A stretch of 6,127 nt of DNA from Pseudofrankia asymbiotica (GCF_001983105.1 NZ_MOMC01000096.1:7238-13364), one strand, 5' to 3'. Positions 1 to 6,084 are shown, numbered from the stretch's first letter. Notes: a model not told the origin generated them from the sequence alone. Program-made: numbers and translations.

Positions 1-5
1 GGAGG
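1..5 (+). promoter_or_regulatory. Ribosome binding site of the thiolase-like gene
   Basis: A perfect GGAGG Shine-Dalgarno core opens the window and lies 8 bases before the GTG at 14. It decides the start: the ATG at 9-11 is out of frame and too close to it. The next in-frame GTG, at 20, would leave a spacing of 14. The promoter of this operon, if it begins here, lies outside the window. Confidence 0.7.
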
Positions 6-13
6 TCGATGCG

Positions 14-1141
14 GTGGCGGTGCGTGGCCAGGCCGCGATCGTCGCGGTAGGTAGTACCAAGCAGGGCGAGCTGCCCGGCCGGTCGGCGGACGAGGTCGCC
101 GTCGAGGCGATCAGCCTCGCCCTCGACGAGGCCGGCCTGACCAAGGCGGATGTCGACGGCCTGATCACCTGCCGCGCGGGCATGGGCCGCGGCGGGGTCG
201 ACACCGGGGTGGGTTCCCTGCTCGGCATCAATCCGCGGTACAGCGCGACCCTCGACTACGGGACCTGCAACTTCTCGCTGCACCTCGGCACGATGGCGAT
301 CATGGCCGGACTGGCCGACGTCATCGTCCTGGCCTACGGCGCCACCCAGCGCAGCCAGCGGGTCAACTTCGGTGTTCCGATGGGCGTCGACCTGGCGGCG
401 GCCTCCGGCTACGTGCACATCGCCGGGCCCGCCGGGCTCGCGCTGCAGCGCCACAAGGCGCTGTACGGCACGACCGACGAACAGTTCGGGCAGATCGCGG
501 TCTCCCAGCGGGAGTGGGCGCGGATGAACCCACTCGCCATCTTCACGAAGCCGCTGACGATCGAGGACTACCTCGCCAAGCCCTACCTGGTCGAACCGCT
601 GCGCCGCGACGACGTGACCATGATCTCGGACGGCGGCGCGGCCCTCGTGCTGACCAGCGCGGAGCGGGCGCGGGACTTTCCCAAGGCTCCCGTGTACGTC
701 CTGGGGATCGCGGAGACGACCGCGCTGCGCGGCGACCGCGACCCGGAGAACCTGATGCGTCCGTGGCTGGCGAACGTCGCGCGTGACGTCTACGCCAGCG
801 CGGGGCTCCGGCCGGAGGACATCGACGCGCTCTACATCCAGGACCCCACCGCCGTCTGGGTGCTGCAGATGCTGGAGTACTACGGCTTCTGCGGACTCGG
901 CGAGGGCGGTCCCTTCCTGGCCGAGGGCCATACCCGCCCGGGTGGCGACCTGCCCGTCAACACCAACGGTGGCCAGCTTTCCGAGAGCTACATGTGGGGC
1001 TGGCTGCATCTGTGCGAGGCGGTCCGACAGCTTCGCGGCGAATGCGGGCCGCGCCAGGTGCCGAACGCGGACGTGGCGATGTACTGCTCGACCATGACCT
1101 TCACGAAGGGGGCAGCGTCGATCATCTCGACGCACCGCTGA
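14..1141 (+). CDS. Thiolase-fold protein of the SCP-x/Ltp type, probable DUF35-dependent acyl-CoA retro-aldolase
   Basis: This 375-residue cytosolic protein has the thiolase-superfamily layout of non-specific lipid-transfer (Ltp/SCP-x) proteins. The N-terminal half has helix 'ADEVAVEAISLALDEAGL' (about 25-42), a 'DYGTCNFS' segment with Cys85 near the usual nucleophile position, and 'MISDGGAALVLTS' (203-215). The C-terminal half has 'ASAGLRPEDIDALYIQD' (261-277) and 'NTNGGQLSESY' (316-326). In degradative thiolases the last motif continues to Gly-His-Pro; here it reads Ser-Glu-Ser-Tyr, and the terminal Cys-Gly-Gly-Gly loop is replaced by 'STMTFTKGAAS'. This resembles the aldolase branch typified by Ltp2, which works with a DUF35 protein in steroid side-chain cleavage. 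The next gene is such a DUF35 protein, overlapping by one base, so the two are probably subunits of one enzyme. Retro-aldol cleavage of a 3-hydroxyacyl-CoA is my preferred role; an ordinary thiolase is less likely. Start is GTG, supported by GGAGG at 1-5. Confidence 0.88.
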   Translation: MAVRGQAAIVAVGSTKQGELPGRSADEVAVEAISLALDEAGLTKADVDGLITCRAGMGRGGVDTGVGSLLGINPRYSATLDYGTCNFSLHLGTMAIMAGLADVIVLAYGATQRSQRVNFGVPMGVDLAAASGYVHIAGPAGLALQRHKALYGTTDEQFGQIAVSQREWARMNPLAIFTKPLTIEDYLAKPYLVEPLRRDDVTMISDGGAALVLTSAERARDFPKAPVYVLGIAETTALRGDRDPENLMRPWLANVARDVYASAGLRPEDIDALYIQDPTAVWVLQMLEYYGFCGLGEGGPFLAEGHTRPGGDLPVNTNGGQLSESYMWGWLHLCEAVRQLRGECGPRQVPNADVAMYCSTMTFTKGAASIISTHR

Positions 1142-1593
1142 TGAGCTACGACAAGCCACTGCCCGACGTCGACGACCCGCTCACGCGCCCCTTCTGGCAG
1201 GGCCTGCGCGAACGACGCCTCACGATCCAGCGGTGCGGGCGCTGCGGCGCGCTGCGCTGGCCGGCCGCGCCGATCTGCCCCGAGTGCCTGGCCCCGGGCG
1301 CCGAGTGGACCGACGTCGCCGCCGACGGCGAGCTGTGGAGCTACGTCGTCTACCGGCGAGCGTTGTCGCCGGCCTTCGCCGACGAGATTCCGTACGCGGT
1401 CGGCGTCGTCGCCCTGGACGCCGGACCGCACCTCCTTTCCCGTATCTCCGGGCCCGTCGACACGTTGAAGGTCGGAGCCCGGATGACGGCGCGGTACGAG
1501 GACGTCTCGCCGACAGTCACCCTGCTGCGCTGGGTGACCGAATCCCCGGGACCTGAGAACGGCGGCGGATCATCTGGAGACCACAATGACTGA
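1141..1593 (+). CDS. DUF35 zinc-ribbon/OB-fold protein, partner of the thiolase-like enzyme
   Basis: This 150-residue protein begins with a helix (about 13-28, 'PLTRPFWQGLRERRLT') and a rubredoxin-like zinc ribbon with Cys32, Cys35, Cys46 and Cys49 (C-X2-C-X10-C-X2-C). An OB-fold domain follows at about 55-140 ('GELWSYVVYRRALSPAF', then 'IPYAVGVVALD'). That is the full DUF35 architecture and usual length. Family members bind thiolase-fold enzymes and act as acyl-CoA-binding or scaffold subunits. In ChsH2 the DUF35 domain is fused to a MaoC hydratase and binds Ltp2; here it stands alone. The start ATG shares its A with the TGA of the thiolase gene and no purine-rich Shine-Dalgarno precedes it, so translation probably depends on termination-reinitiation, giving near-equal subunit amounts. 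The family call is secure; the partnership rests on gene order. Confidence 0.9.
   Translation: MSYDKPLPDVDDPLTRPFWQGLRERRLTIQRCGRCGALRWPAAPICPECLAPGAEWTDVAADGELWSYVVYRRALSPAFADEIPYAVGVVALDAGPHLLSRISGPVDTLKVGARMTARYEDVSPTVTLLRWVTESPGPENGGGSSGDHND
1576..1580 (+). promoter_or_regulatory. Ribosome binding site of the fused CoA-transferase gene
   Basis: GGAGA lies inside the end of the DUF35 gene, 5 bases before the ATG at 1586. It supports that start, which overlaps the upstream stop by 8 bases. No other in-frame start nearby has a better site. Confidence 0.55.
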
Positions 1594-4264
1594 CTCCGAG
1601 CTGGGCACGGCACCGCTGGCGGGACCCGAGCCCAGGCCCGGGAGCCTGGCCGGTGTCCGCGTCGTCGAGATCGGGGACGAGCAGGGCGAGTACTGCGGGC
1701 TGACGCTCGCGGGCCTGGGCGCCGACGTGATCCGTGTCGAGCCGCCGGACGGGGCGAGCACCCGCCGGTTCGGCCCGTTCCTGGACGACGAGGAGGGACC
1801 GGACCGGTCGCTGTTCTTCTGGGCGTACAACCGCGGGAAGCGGTCCGTCGTCCTGGACCTGGGCACGGACACGGGCCGGGCCTCGCTCGAGCGGCTGCTC
1901 GCGTCCGCCGACGTCCTCGTCGACTCGACCCCGAGGCCGTTCCTCCCCGGCATCGGGCTCGACGGCGACACGCTCGAGCGGCGCTTCCCGCGCCTCGTCA
2001 TCGCGCGGATCACCCCGTTCGGCGACGACGGGCCGTGGGCGGACCACACCGCGTCCGACCTGGTGCATCTCGCGCTCGGCGGCCCGCTGATGAACTGTGG
2101 CTACGACCCGAGGCCCGACGGCCACTACGACGTGGCGCCGATGGCACCGCAGGCGTTCCACTCCCTGCACATCACCGGCGAGCAGGTCGCGTTCGGCATC
2201 GTCGCCGCCCTGGTGTACCGGCGGCGCGCGGGCGTCGGGCAGCGCCTGTCCTGCGCCGTGCACGAGGCCGTGTCGAAGAACACCGAGACCGACCTCATGG
2301 CGTGGGTCGTGCAGCGGCAACCGTACTTCCGCCAGACCGCCCGTCACGCGGGCGCCAGAGTGGGCGAGGACATCACCCTCGCGTACACAAAGGACGGCCG
2401 CTGGCTCAACGTCATCAGCATCGGCGCGCGGGACCGCAACCTGCTCGGCCCGTTCCTTCAGCGATACGGGCTGGGCCAGGATCTCGCCGAGGAGAAGGTG
2501 GAGCTGGAGGTCGGCAGCCGCAGCATTCCGGGGACCACCCCGGCGGCCTCGGCGAACGTCGAGATCATCCAACGCCTCGTCCGGCGATTCACCTTCGATA
2601 CCCTGCCCTGGCAGGAGATGCAGGAGGCGGGCCTGCTGTGCGCTCCCGTGCGCAAGCCGCACGAGAACGCGCTGGACCCGCACTGGCACGCCCGCGGCAC
2701 CTACGCCGACATCGAGCATCCAGAGCTGGGCCGGTCGTTCCGTTACCCGGTGAGCAAGTGGATCGCCACCGGCTCCGCCTGGCAGGTCGGCCGCCGGGCC
2801 CCGCTGCTCGGCGAGGACACCGGCCAGGTGCTGGCCGAGCTGGCTGCGGGGACCGACGCCTCCGCGCCGCGCGACGACCAGCTCGGCGCCGCCGAGGCGC
2901 CCGCGGCCGCGGCACCCGTCGCGGCGGCACCCGTCGCGACGACGGCCACCCGGCCGGGACCGCCGCTCGCCGCCGAGCGGCTCTCGGTGCATGGCAAGCC
3001 GTTCGCCCTGTCGGGCGTCACCGTCTTCGACTTCACCTGGTTCCTGGCGTCCGCCGGCGGAACCCGGTTCCTCGCCGCGCTCGGCGCCGACGTGATCAAG
3101 GTCGAGTGGAAGGCGCACCCCGACACCCGGGGCGGCGGCTTCCCCGCCGGCGGGCGGGAGGCACGGCGCCAGGCGTCCGCGCCACTCACGGCGCCGCCGA
3201 CGGGACCGATGAGCGGTCAGTTCAACAACAAGAACCCCGGCAAGCGGGGTATCTCGCTGAACGTCCGTCACCCCAAGGGCAGGGAGATCGCCCACGAGTT
3301 CCTGCGCCGCTGCGACATCGTCGCCGAGGGATTCTCCCCGGGCGTGTTCGAACGCTGGGGATTCGGCTGGGACGCCCTACGGTCGATCAATCCGAGAATC
3401 ATCTACGCCCAGCAGTCGGGCATGGGCGGCCAGGGCACCTACGGCCGGTTCCGCGCGGTCGGGCCGATCGCCGGCTCTCTGTCCGGCCTCACCGACATGG
3501 GGGGCCTTCCCGAACCGGCGCTGCCGACCGGGTGGGGCTACTCATATCTGGACTGGCTCGGCGCGTACAGCTTCTCGCTCGCGATCCTGTCCGCGATCTA
3601 CCAGCGTGACGTCACCGGCGAGGCGCAGTGGATCGACGCCTCGCAGACCGAGGTCGGCCTCTTCACGACGGCGTTGTCCGTCCTCGACTGGTCCGGCAAC
3701 GGACGGCCCTGGCAGCGCTACGGCAACCGGTCCCCCTACCGGCCCGCCGCCCCGCAAGGGGTGTACCGCTGCGCGGGCGAGGACCGCTGGCTGGCCGTCA
3801 CCTGCGCCGGCGACGACCAGTGGGAGGCGCTGGCCCGGGTCGCCGGCCATCCGGAGTGGGCCCGTGACAGCCGATTCAGCACGCTCGCGGGACGCCGGCG
3901 CCATCACGACGAGATCGACCGGCTGGTCGAGTCCTGGACGGTCACCCGCGAGCCGTACGCGGCGATGGAGGAGCTGCAGCGGGCGGGGGTCGCGGCCGGG
4001 GTCGCGCAGACCGCCGAGGACCGCTGCGACCACGACCCGCAGCTCGCGCACCTGAAGTGGCTGACCGAGGTGCCCAACCCCGCCGTCGGCACCTGGCCGG
4101 TGGCCGAGGTCCCCTTCGACCTCAGCCGCACCCCGCCGCACGCCGGCGGCCCGATCGACAAGGGTGCCCCGGTGTACGGCGAGCACAACTACGAGGTCTA
4201 CGAGCAGTTCCTCGGCATCTCGAAGGACGACGTCGACGCCCTGGCCGAGGAAGGGGTGATCTGA
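1586..4264 (+). CDS. Tandem CaiB/BaiF (class III) CoA-transferase fusion with a degenerate N-terminal half
   Basis: At 892 residues this is about twice the usual 380-430 of the family and holds two complete units. Unit 1 (about 19-420) has 'LAGVRVVEIG', 'LGADVIRVEPP' and 'YNRGKRSVVLDL' (81-92). Unit 2 (about 472-892) has 'LSGVTVFDF', 'LGADVIKVE', 'NKNPGKRGISLNV' (548-560) and a C-terminal 'YGEHNYEVYEQFLGIS'. An Ala/Pro-rich linker (about 421-465) joins them. Class III enzymes move CoA between acids through an aspartyl-CoA anhydride. Unit 2 keeps this Asp as Asp656 in 'YSYLDWLGAYSFSLAIL'. The aligned place in unit 1 ('FHSLHITGEQVAFGIVAAL') is Leu194, with no acid within four residues, so unit 1 is probably not catalytic. 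The family works as interlocked dimers, so the fusion may be a built-in heterodimer, as two-subunit BbsEF is in trans. Likely role: CoA activation of the acid used by the operon. Donor and acceptor are unknown. Confidence 0.92.
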   Translation: MTDSELGTAPLAGPEPRPGSLAGVRVVEIGDEQGEYCGLTLAGLGADVIRVEPPDGASTRRFGPFLDDEEGPDRSLFFWAYNRGKRSVVLDLGTDTGRASLERLLASADVLVDSTPRPFLPGIGLDGDTLERRFPRLVIARITPFGDDGPWADHTASDLVHLALGGPLMNCGYDPRPDGHYDVAPMAPQAFHSLHITGEQVAFGIVAALVYRRRAGVGQRLSCAVHEAVSKNTETDLMAWVVQRQPYFRQTARHAGARVGEDITLAYTKDGRWLNVISIGARDRNLLGPFLQRYGLGQDLAEEKVELEVGSRSIPGTTPAASANVEIIQRLVRRFTFDTLPWQEMQEAGLLCAPVRKPHENALDPHWHARGTYADIEHPELGRSFRYPVSKWIATGSAWQVGRRAPLLGEDTGQVLAELAAGTDASAPRDDQLGAAEAPAAAAPVAAAPVATTATRPGPPLAAERLSVHGKPFALSGVTVFDFTWFLASAGGTRFLAALGADVIKVEWKAHPDTRGGGFPAGGREARRQASAPLTAPPTGPMSGQFNNKNPGKRGISLNVRHPKGREIAHEFLRRCDIVAEGFSPGVFERWGFGWDALRSINPRIIYAQQSGMGGQGTYGRFRAVGPIAGSLSGLTDMGGLPEPALPTGWGYSYLDWLGAYSFSLAILSAIYQRDVTGEAQWIDASQTEVGLFTTALSVLDWSGNGRPWQRYGNRSPYRPAAPQGVYRCAGEDRWLAVTCAGDDQWEALARVAGHPEWARDSRFSTLAGRRRHHDEIDRLVESWTVTREPYAAMEELQRAGVAAGVAQTAEDRCDHDPQLAHLKWLTEVPNPAVGTWPVAEVPFDLSRTPPHAGGPIDKGAPVYGEHNYEVYEQFLGISKDDVDALAEEGVI
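2846..2980 (+). other. Ala/Pro-rich interdomain linker of the CoA-transferase fusion
   Basis: Codons 421-465 of the fused gene encode a low-complexity stretch rich in Ala, Pro and Thr, lacking the motifs of either CaiB unit. It marks the fusion joint and is probably flexible. Boundaries are approximate and judged from composition. Confidence 0.7.
2909..2938 (+). repeat. Perfect 15-bp tandem duplication in the linker
   Basis: The unit GCGGCACCCGTCGCG occurs twice head to tail (2909-2923 and 2924-2938). It keeps the frame and encodes Ala-Ala-Pro-Val-Ala twice (codons 442-451). The identical codons, despite redundancy, suggest a recent slippage event that lengthened the linker. Confidence 0.9.
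4247..4256 (+). promoter_or_regulatory. Ribosome binding site of the SDR gene
   Basis: The purine run GAGGAAGGGG lies within the last codons of the CoA-transferase gene, 7 bases before the ATG at 4264. It supports that start and independent re-initiation at the one-base stop/start overlap. Confidence 0.6.
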
Positions 4265-5037
4265 TGGCCGCCGCGGGGCTGCGCGGCTCGACGGTCGTGG
4301 TCACCGGGGCCGGCCGCAACATCGGGCGCGCGATCGCCCTCGGTTTCGCGGGCCGCGGCATCGCCGTCGCGGTCAACGCGCGGTCGAGCACGCGGGAGGC
4401 CGAGGCCGTCGTCGACACCATCCGGCGTGGCGGCGGCCGGGCCGCCGTCGTCATGGGCGACGTCGGCGACCCCGACGAGTGCGAGCGCGTCGTGCGGACC
4501 ACGCGGGACGAGCTCGGCCCGATCGACTATCTGGTGAGCAACGCGTCCGCCCGGCGCTTCCGCGCCTTCGAGGACATCAGCCCGGCGGAGTGGGACTCCA
4601 CTTTGCGGTCGAACCTGTCCGCACTGTTCTACCTGTCCCGGCTCGTGCTGCCCGGCATGAAGGAGCGCGGATTCGGGCGGGTGATCGCGATCGGCGGACC
4701 GGACGGCTACCTCGGCTGGCACCACCGCGCCGCGAACGTCACCGCCAAGGCCGGGCTCACCGGCCTCGTCAAGGCGATCTCCTTCGAGTACGGGCACGCG
4801 GGCGTCACCGCGAACGTCGTCGTCCCCGGCGGGACCGACACGACCCGCGACCCCACCGACTACCCACCCGACATGACCGAGCGCGACGGCGTGCCGAAGG
4901 GCCGGCCGCTGGTGATGATCCCCCGCCTCGGCACGGTCGACGAGATCGCCGACATGTGCCTCTTCCTGGCCTCGGACAGCGCCGGCTACATCACCGGCCA
5001 GTCCCTGCACGTCGACGGCGGGATGGTCATGCGATGA
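4264..5037 (+). CDS. Short-chain dehydrogenase/reductase-fold protein lacking catalytic Ser and Tyr
   Basis: The 257-residue length is typical of classical SDRs. The Rossmann fold is clear: 'TGAGRNIG' (14-21), Asp66 after beta 3, 'SNAS' (92-95, replacing NNAG), Asn117 in 'SNLSALFY', 'VVVPGG' (185-190) and C-terminal 'YITGQSLHVDGGM'. Arg40 after beta 2 favours NADP(H). The active site is not standard. Counting from Lys162 ('NVTAKAGL'), the Tyr position is Asn158, and the Ser position 13 residues earlier is Gly145 ('IAIGGPDG'). Of the Asn-Ser-Tyr-Lys tetrad only Asn117 and Lys162 remain. It may therefore be a nucleotide- or CoA-ester-binding protein, use other side chains (His153, His154 and Tyr149 lie nearby), or catalyse a non-redox step. 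The ATG overlaps the CoA-transferase stop by one base, so it is the last gene of the operon. The fold is certain; the reaction is unknown, and naming it a 3-oxoacyl reductase would be unsafe. Confidence 0.9.
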   Translation: MAAAGLRGSTVVVTGAGRNIGRAIALGFAGRGIAVAVNARSSTREAEAVVDTIRRGGGRAAVVMGDVGDPDECERVVRTTRDELGPIDYLVSNASARRFRAFEDISPAEWDSTLRSNLSALFYLSRLVLPGMKERGFGRVIAIGGPDGYLGWHHRAANVTAKAGLTGLVKAISFEYGHAGVTANVVVPGGTDTTRDPTDYPPDMTERDGVPKGRPLVMIPRLGTVDEIADMCLFLASDSAGYITGQSLHVDGGMVMR

Positions 5038-5065
5038 CCGGCCGCCGCCCTCCCCCGCGAGACCG

Positions 5066-5088
5066 GACGACCACGTCCACACCAGTGG
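5066..5088. promoter_or_regulatory. Possible operator: two adjoining 12-bp dyads
   Basis: GACG-ACCA-CGTC (5066-5077) is followed directly by CCAC-ACCA-GTGG (5077-5088). Each has perfect 4-bp arms around the same ACCA centre, and the centres are 11 bp apart, about one helical turn. This fits cooperative binding of a dimeric regulator such as the TetR protein encoded just downstream. Arms this short occur by chance in GC-rich DNA, so this is a candidate only. Confidence 0.25.
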
Positions 5089-5096
5089 CCATCCCA

Positions 5097-5102
5097 TACG
5101 AT
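5097..5102 (+). promoter_or_regulatory. Possible -10 element for the tetR gene
   Basis: TACGAT fits the TAnnnT pattern of actinobacterial sigma-70-type -10 boxes and stands out in GC-rich surroundings. The matching -35 place (about 5074-5079, CGTCCA) is poor, and overlaps the candidate dyads. Transcription from here would give a leader of roughly 70 bases before the ATG at 5177. Confidence 0.25.
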
Positions 5103-5162
5103 CGCAGCGGTCCCCAGCGCCTTCCGGGCGCCCGTTGTCCGGGTGGGATCGACAGCCAGGTC

Positions 5163-5174
5163 GGAGACGGGGAG
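5163..5174 (+). promoter_or_regulatory. Ribosome binding site region of the tetR gene
   Basis: The purine-rich run GGAGACGGGGAG precedes the ATG at 5177. Its GGAG at 5163-5166 has a 10-base spacing, while the later GGGGAG is only 2 bases away. In-frame GTG (5174) directly precedes the ATG. An ATG at 5135 also reads in frame, but has no such site and adds 14 residues unlike a TetR N terminus. Confidence 0.5.
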
Positions 5175-5176
5175 TG

Positions 5177-5830
5177 ATGGCGGCAGAGAAGGCGCCCCGG
5201 GTCCGCGCGGACGCGCCGGTCTCGCTGCGCGAGGCCCAGAAGACCTTCACCCGCGCGCGCCTCCTCCAGGGCGCGCGGGAGGTCTTCGAGGAGCTCGGGT
5301 ACCTGGACACGACGGTCGAGGAGATCGCCGAGCGCGTGGGAGCGAGCCGCGGCACGTTCTATCTCCACTTCCCGAGCAAGGCGGCCGTCATGAAGGAGGC
5401 CGTCGCCTCCTGGCGATCGAGCCTGCAGCACTTCACCGCGTCCCTGCCGGCCGGCCACGAGCCCACCTTCGAGGAGCTTCGCGCCTGGGTCGAGAACTAC
5501 GTCGAGCTGTACGAGCAGAACAGGCTCCTCCTGCGCGCCTGGCATCAGGCCGTCGTGGTCGAGCCCGAGCTCGCGCACGCGGCGGTGGAAGAGGTGACGC
5601 TGTCCCTCGAGCGGTGGACCGACGTGGGCCTGCTGCACCGGACATCCCATCGCGACGAGCGCAGCGACGCCGAGATCAGCACACAGGCTCTGCTCCTGCA
5701 CGCGCTCTCCGAGCGTTTCCTCGCCCTGTGGCTCGTGCACGGAATGCCGGTCGACCGGCCCACCGCCGTGCGGGAGATCGCACGCTCCTGGTATTCGACG
5801 CTGTTCGGCGAATCACCTCCGGACGTGTGA
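5177..5830 (+). CDS. TetR/AcrR-family transcriptional regulator
   Basis: This 217-residue protein matches the usual TetR length. An N-terminal DNA-binding domain spans about 24-72: helix 1 'FTRARLLQGAREVFEELGY', then the helix-turn-helix 'TVEEIAERVGASRGTFYLHFPSKAAV' region (46-71) with the typical Gly-Thr-Phe-Tyr-x-His-Phe signature and Lys68. The C-terminal half (about 75-210) is the all-helical ligand-binding and dimerisation domain, which is not conserved enough to name a ligand. Such regulators usually repress neighbouring operons and let go on binding a small molecule, often an acyl-CoA in catabolic clusters. It lies on the same strand as the four-gene operon after a 139-base gap, with its own possible promoter, so it may be read both separately and through the operon. 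Control of the operon is inferred from position only. Confidence 0.93.
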   Translation: MAAEKAPRVRADAPVSLREAQKTFTRARLLQGAREVFEELGYLDTTVEEIAERVGASRGTFYLHFPSKAAVMKEAVASWRSSLQHFTASLPAGHEPTFEELRAWVENYVELYEQNRLLLRAWHQAVVVEPELAHAAVEEVTLSLERWTDVGLLHRTSHRDERSDAEISTQALLLHALSERFLALWLVHGMPVDRPTAVREIARSWYSTLFGESPPDV

Positions 5831-5836
5831 CCGGAG
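5817..5836 (+). terminator. Possible weak hairpin at the tetR stop codon
   Basis: CTCCGG (5817-5822) pairs perfectly with CCGGAG (5831-5836) around an 8-base loop that contains the TGA. No T-run follows, so it is not a classical intrinsic terminator, though actinomycete terminators often lack one. The 6-bp stem is short and could be chance. Confidence 0.25.
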
Positions 5837-5861
5837 TCCGCCACACCGCGCGACGAGACGT

Positions 5862-5875
5862 AAGAACCAGTTCCA
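5862..5875. promoter_or_regulatory. KstR-like TetR operator candidate
   Basis: AAGAACCAGTTCCA contains the perfect dyad GAAC-CA-GTTC (5864-5873). It agrees with the published mycobacterial KstR pattern TnnAACnnGTTnnA at seven of eight fixed positions; the first T is A. It overlaps a weak -35-like TTCCAC (5871-5876), a place where a bound repressor could block transcription of the next gene. It could equally be the site of the TetR protein encoded next to it, or chance. Confidence 0.3.
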
Positions 5876-6040
5876 CGGGATTTCACTGCCTCCATTAGCG
5901 ATGCGGAATCGGGCGGGCACCGCGTCACCGCGGCCGAACCGCTCAGAGACCTCAGCGCGCCGCAACCGCGAACATGGGCAAGATCAGCGGCGAGCCATCT
6001 CGCGGGATGCCCTTCGGCGCACAAAACGCAATTCGACGAC

Positions 6041-6078
6041 GCCGCCGCGCGTCGCAGGAACGAACCGCGCGTGGCGGC
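6041..6078 (+). other. Strong 12-pair hairpin in the leader of the next gene
   Basis: Bases 6041-6052 (GCCGCCGCGCGT) pair with 6067-6078 (GCGCGTGGCGGC) around a 14-base loop: ten Watson-Crick pairs plus a G-U and a U-G pair when + strand RNA is folded. The stem ends 6 bases before the Shine-Dalgarno at 6085. It may act as a leader structure affecting translation or mRNA stability, or as a terminator of upstream transcription; no T-run follows. Confidence 0.5.
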
Positions 6079-6084
6079 CGCGAC

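Noticed and set aside
994..1140. Upstream extension of the DUF35 gene by 49 codons
   Set aside because: It would overlap the conserved end of the thiolase gene in another frame, and the added residues resemble no DUF35 N terminus. ATG at 1141 gives the normal family length.
1517..3295. Long minus-strand open frame of 592 codons
   Set aside because: It lies opposite the CaiB fusion, whose motifs are clear. Its product is Arg/Gly/Ala-rich with no recognisable domain, as expected for an antisense frame in GC-rich DNA.
2035..3609. Plus-strand open frame of 524 codons in another frame
   Set aside because: The product is Arg/Pro-rich and featureless; it is an alternate-frame shadow of the CoA-transferase fusion.
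5117..5131. Small hairpin GCGCC-TTCCG-GGCGC in the gap before tetR, as an operon terminator
   Set aside because: The stem is only 5 bp and no T-run follows; such pairings are expected by chance at this GC content.
5091..5149. Inverted pair ATCCCA (5091-5096) and TGGGAT (5144-5149)
   Set aside because: Six-base arms 47 bases apart do not extend further and fit no known site type.
5135..5176. Earlier start of the TetR gene
   Set aside because: The 14 added residues are Arg/Gly-rich and no ribosome site precedes 5135; purine-rich sequence just before 5177 favours the later ATG.
4198..5355. Minus-strand open frame of 385 codons opposite the SDR and tetR genes
   Set aside because: It spans two well-supported genes and the gap between them, and shows no family motif.
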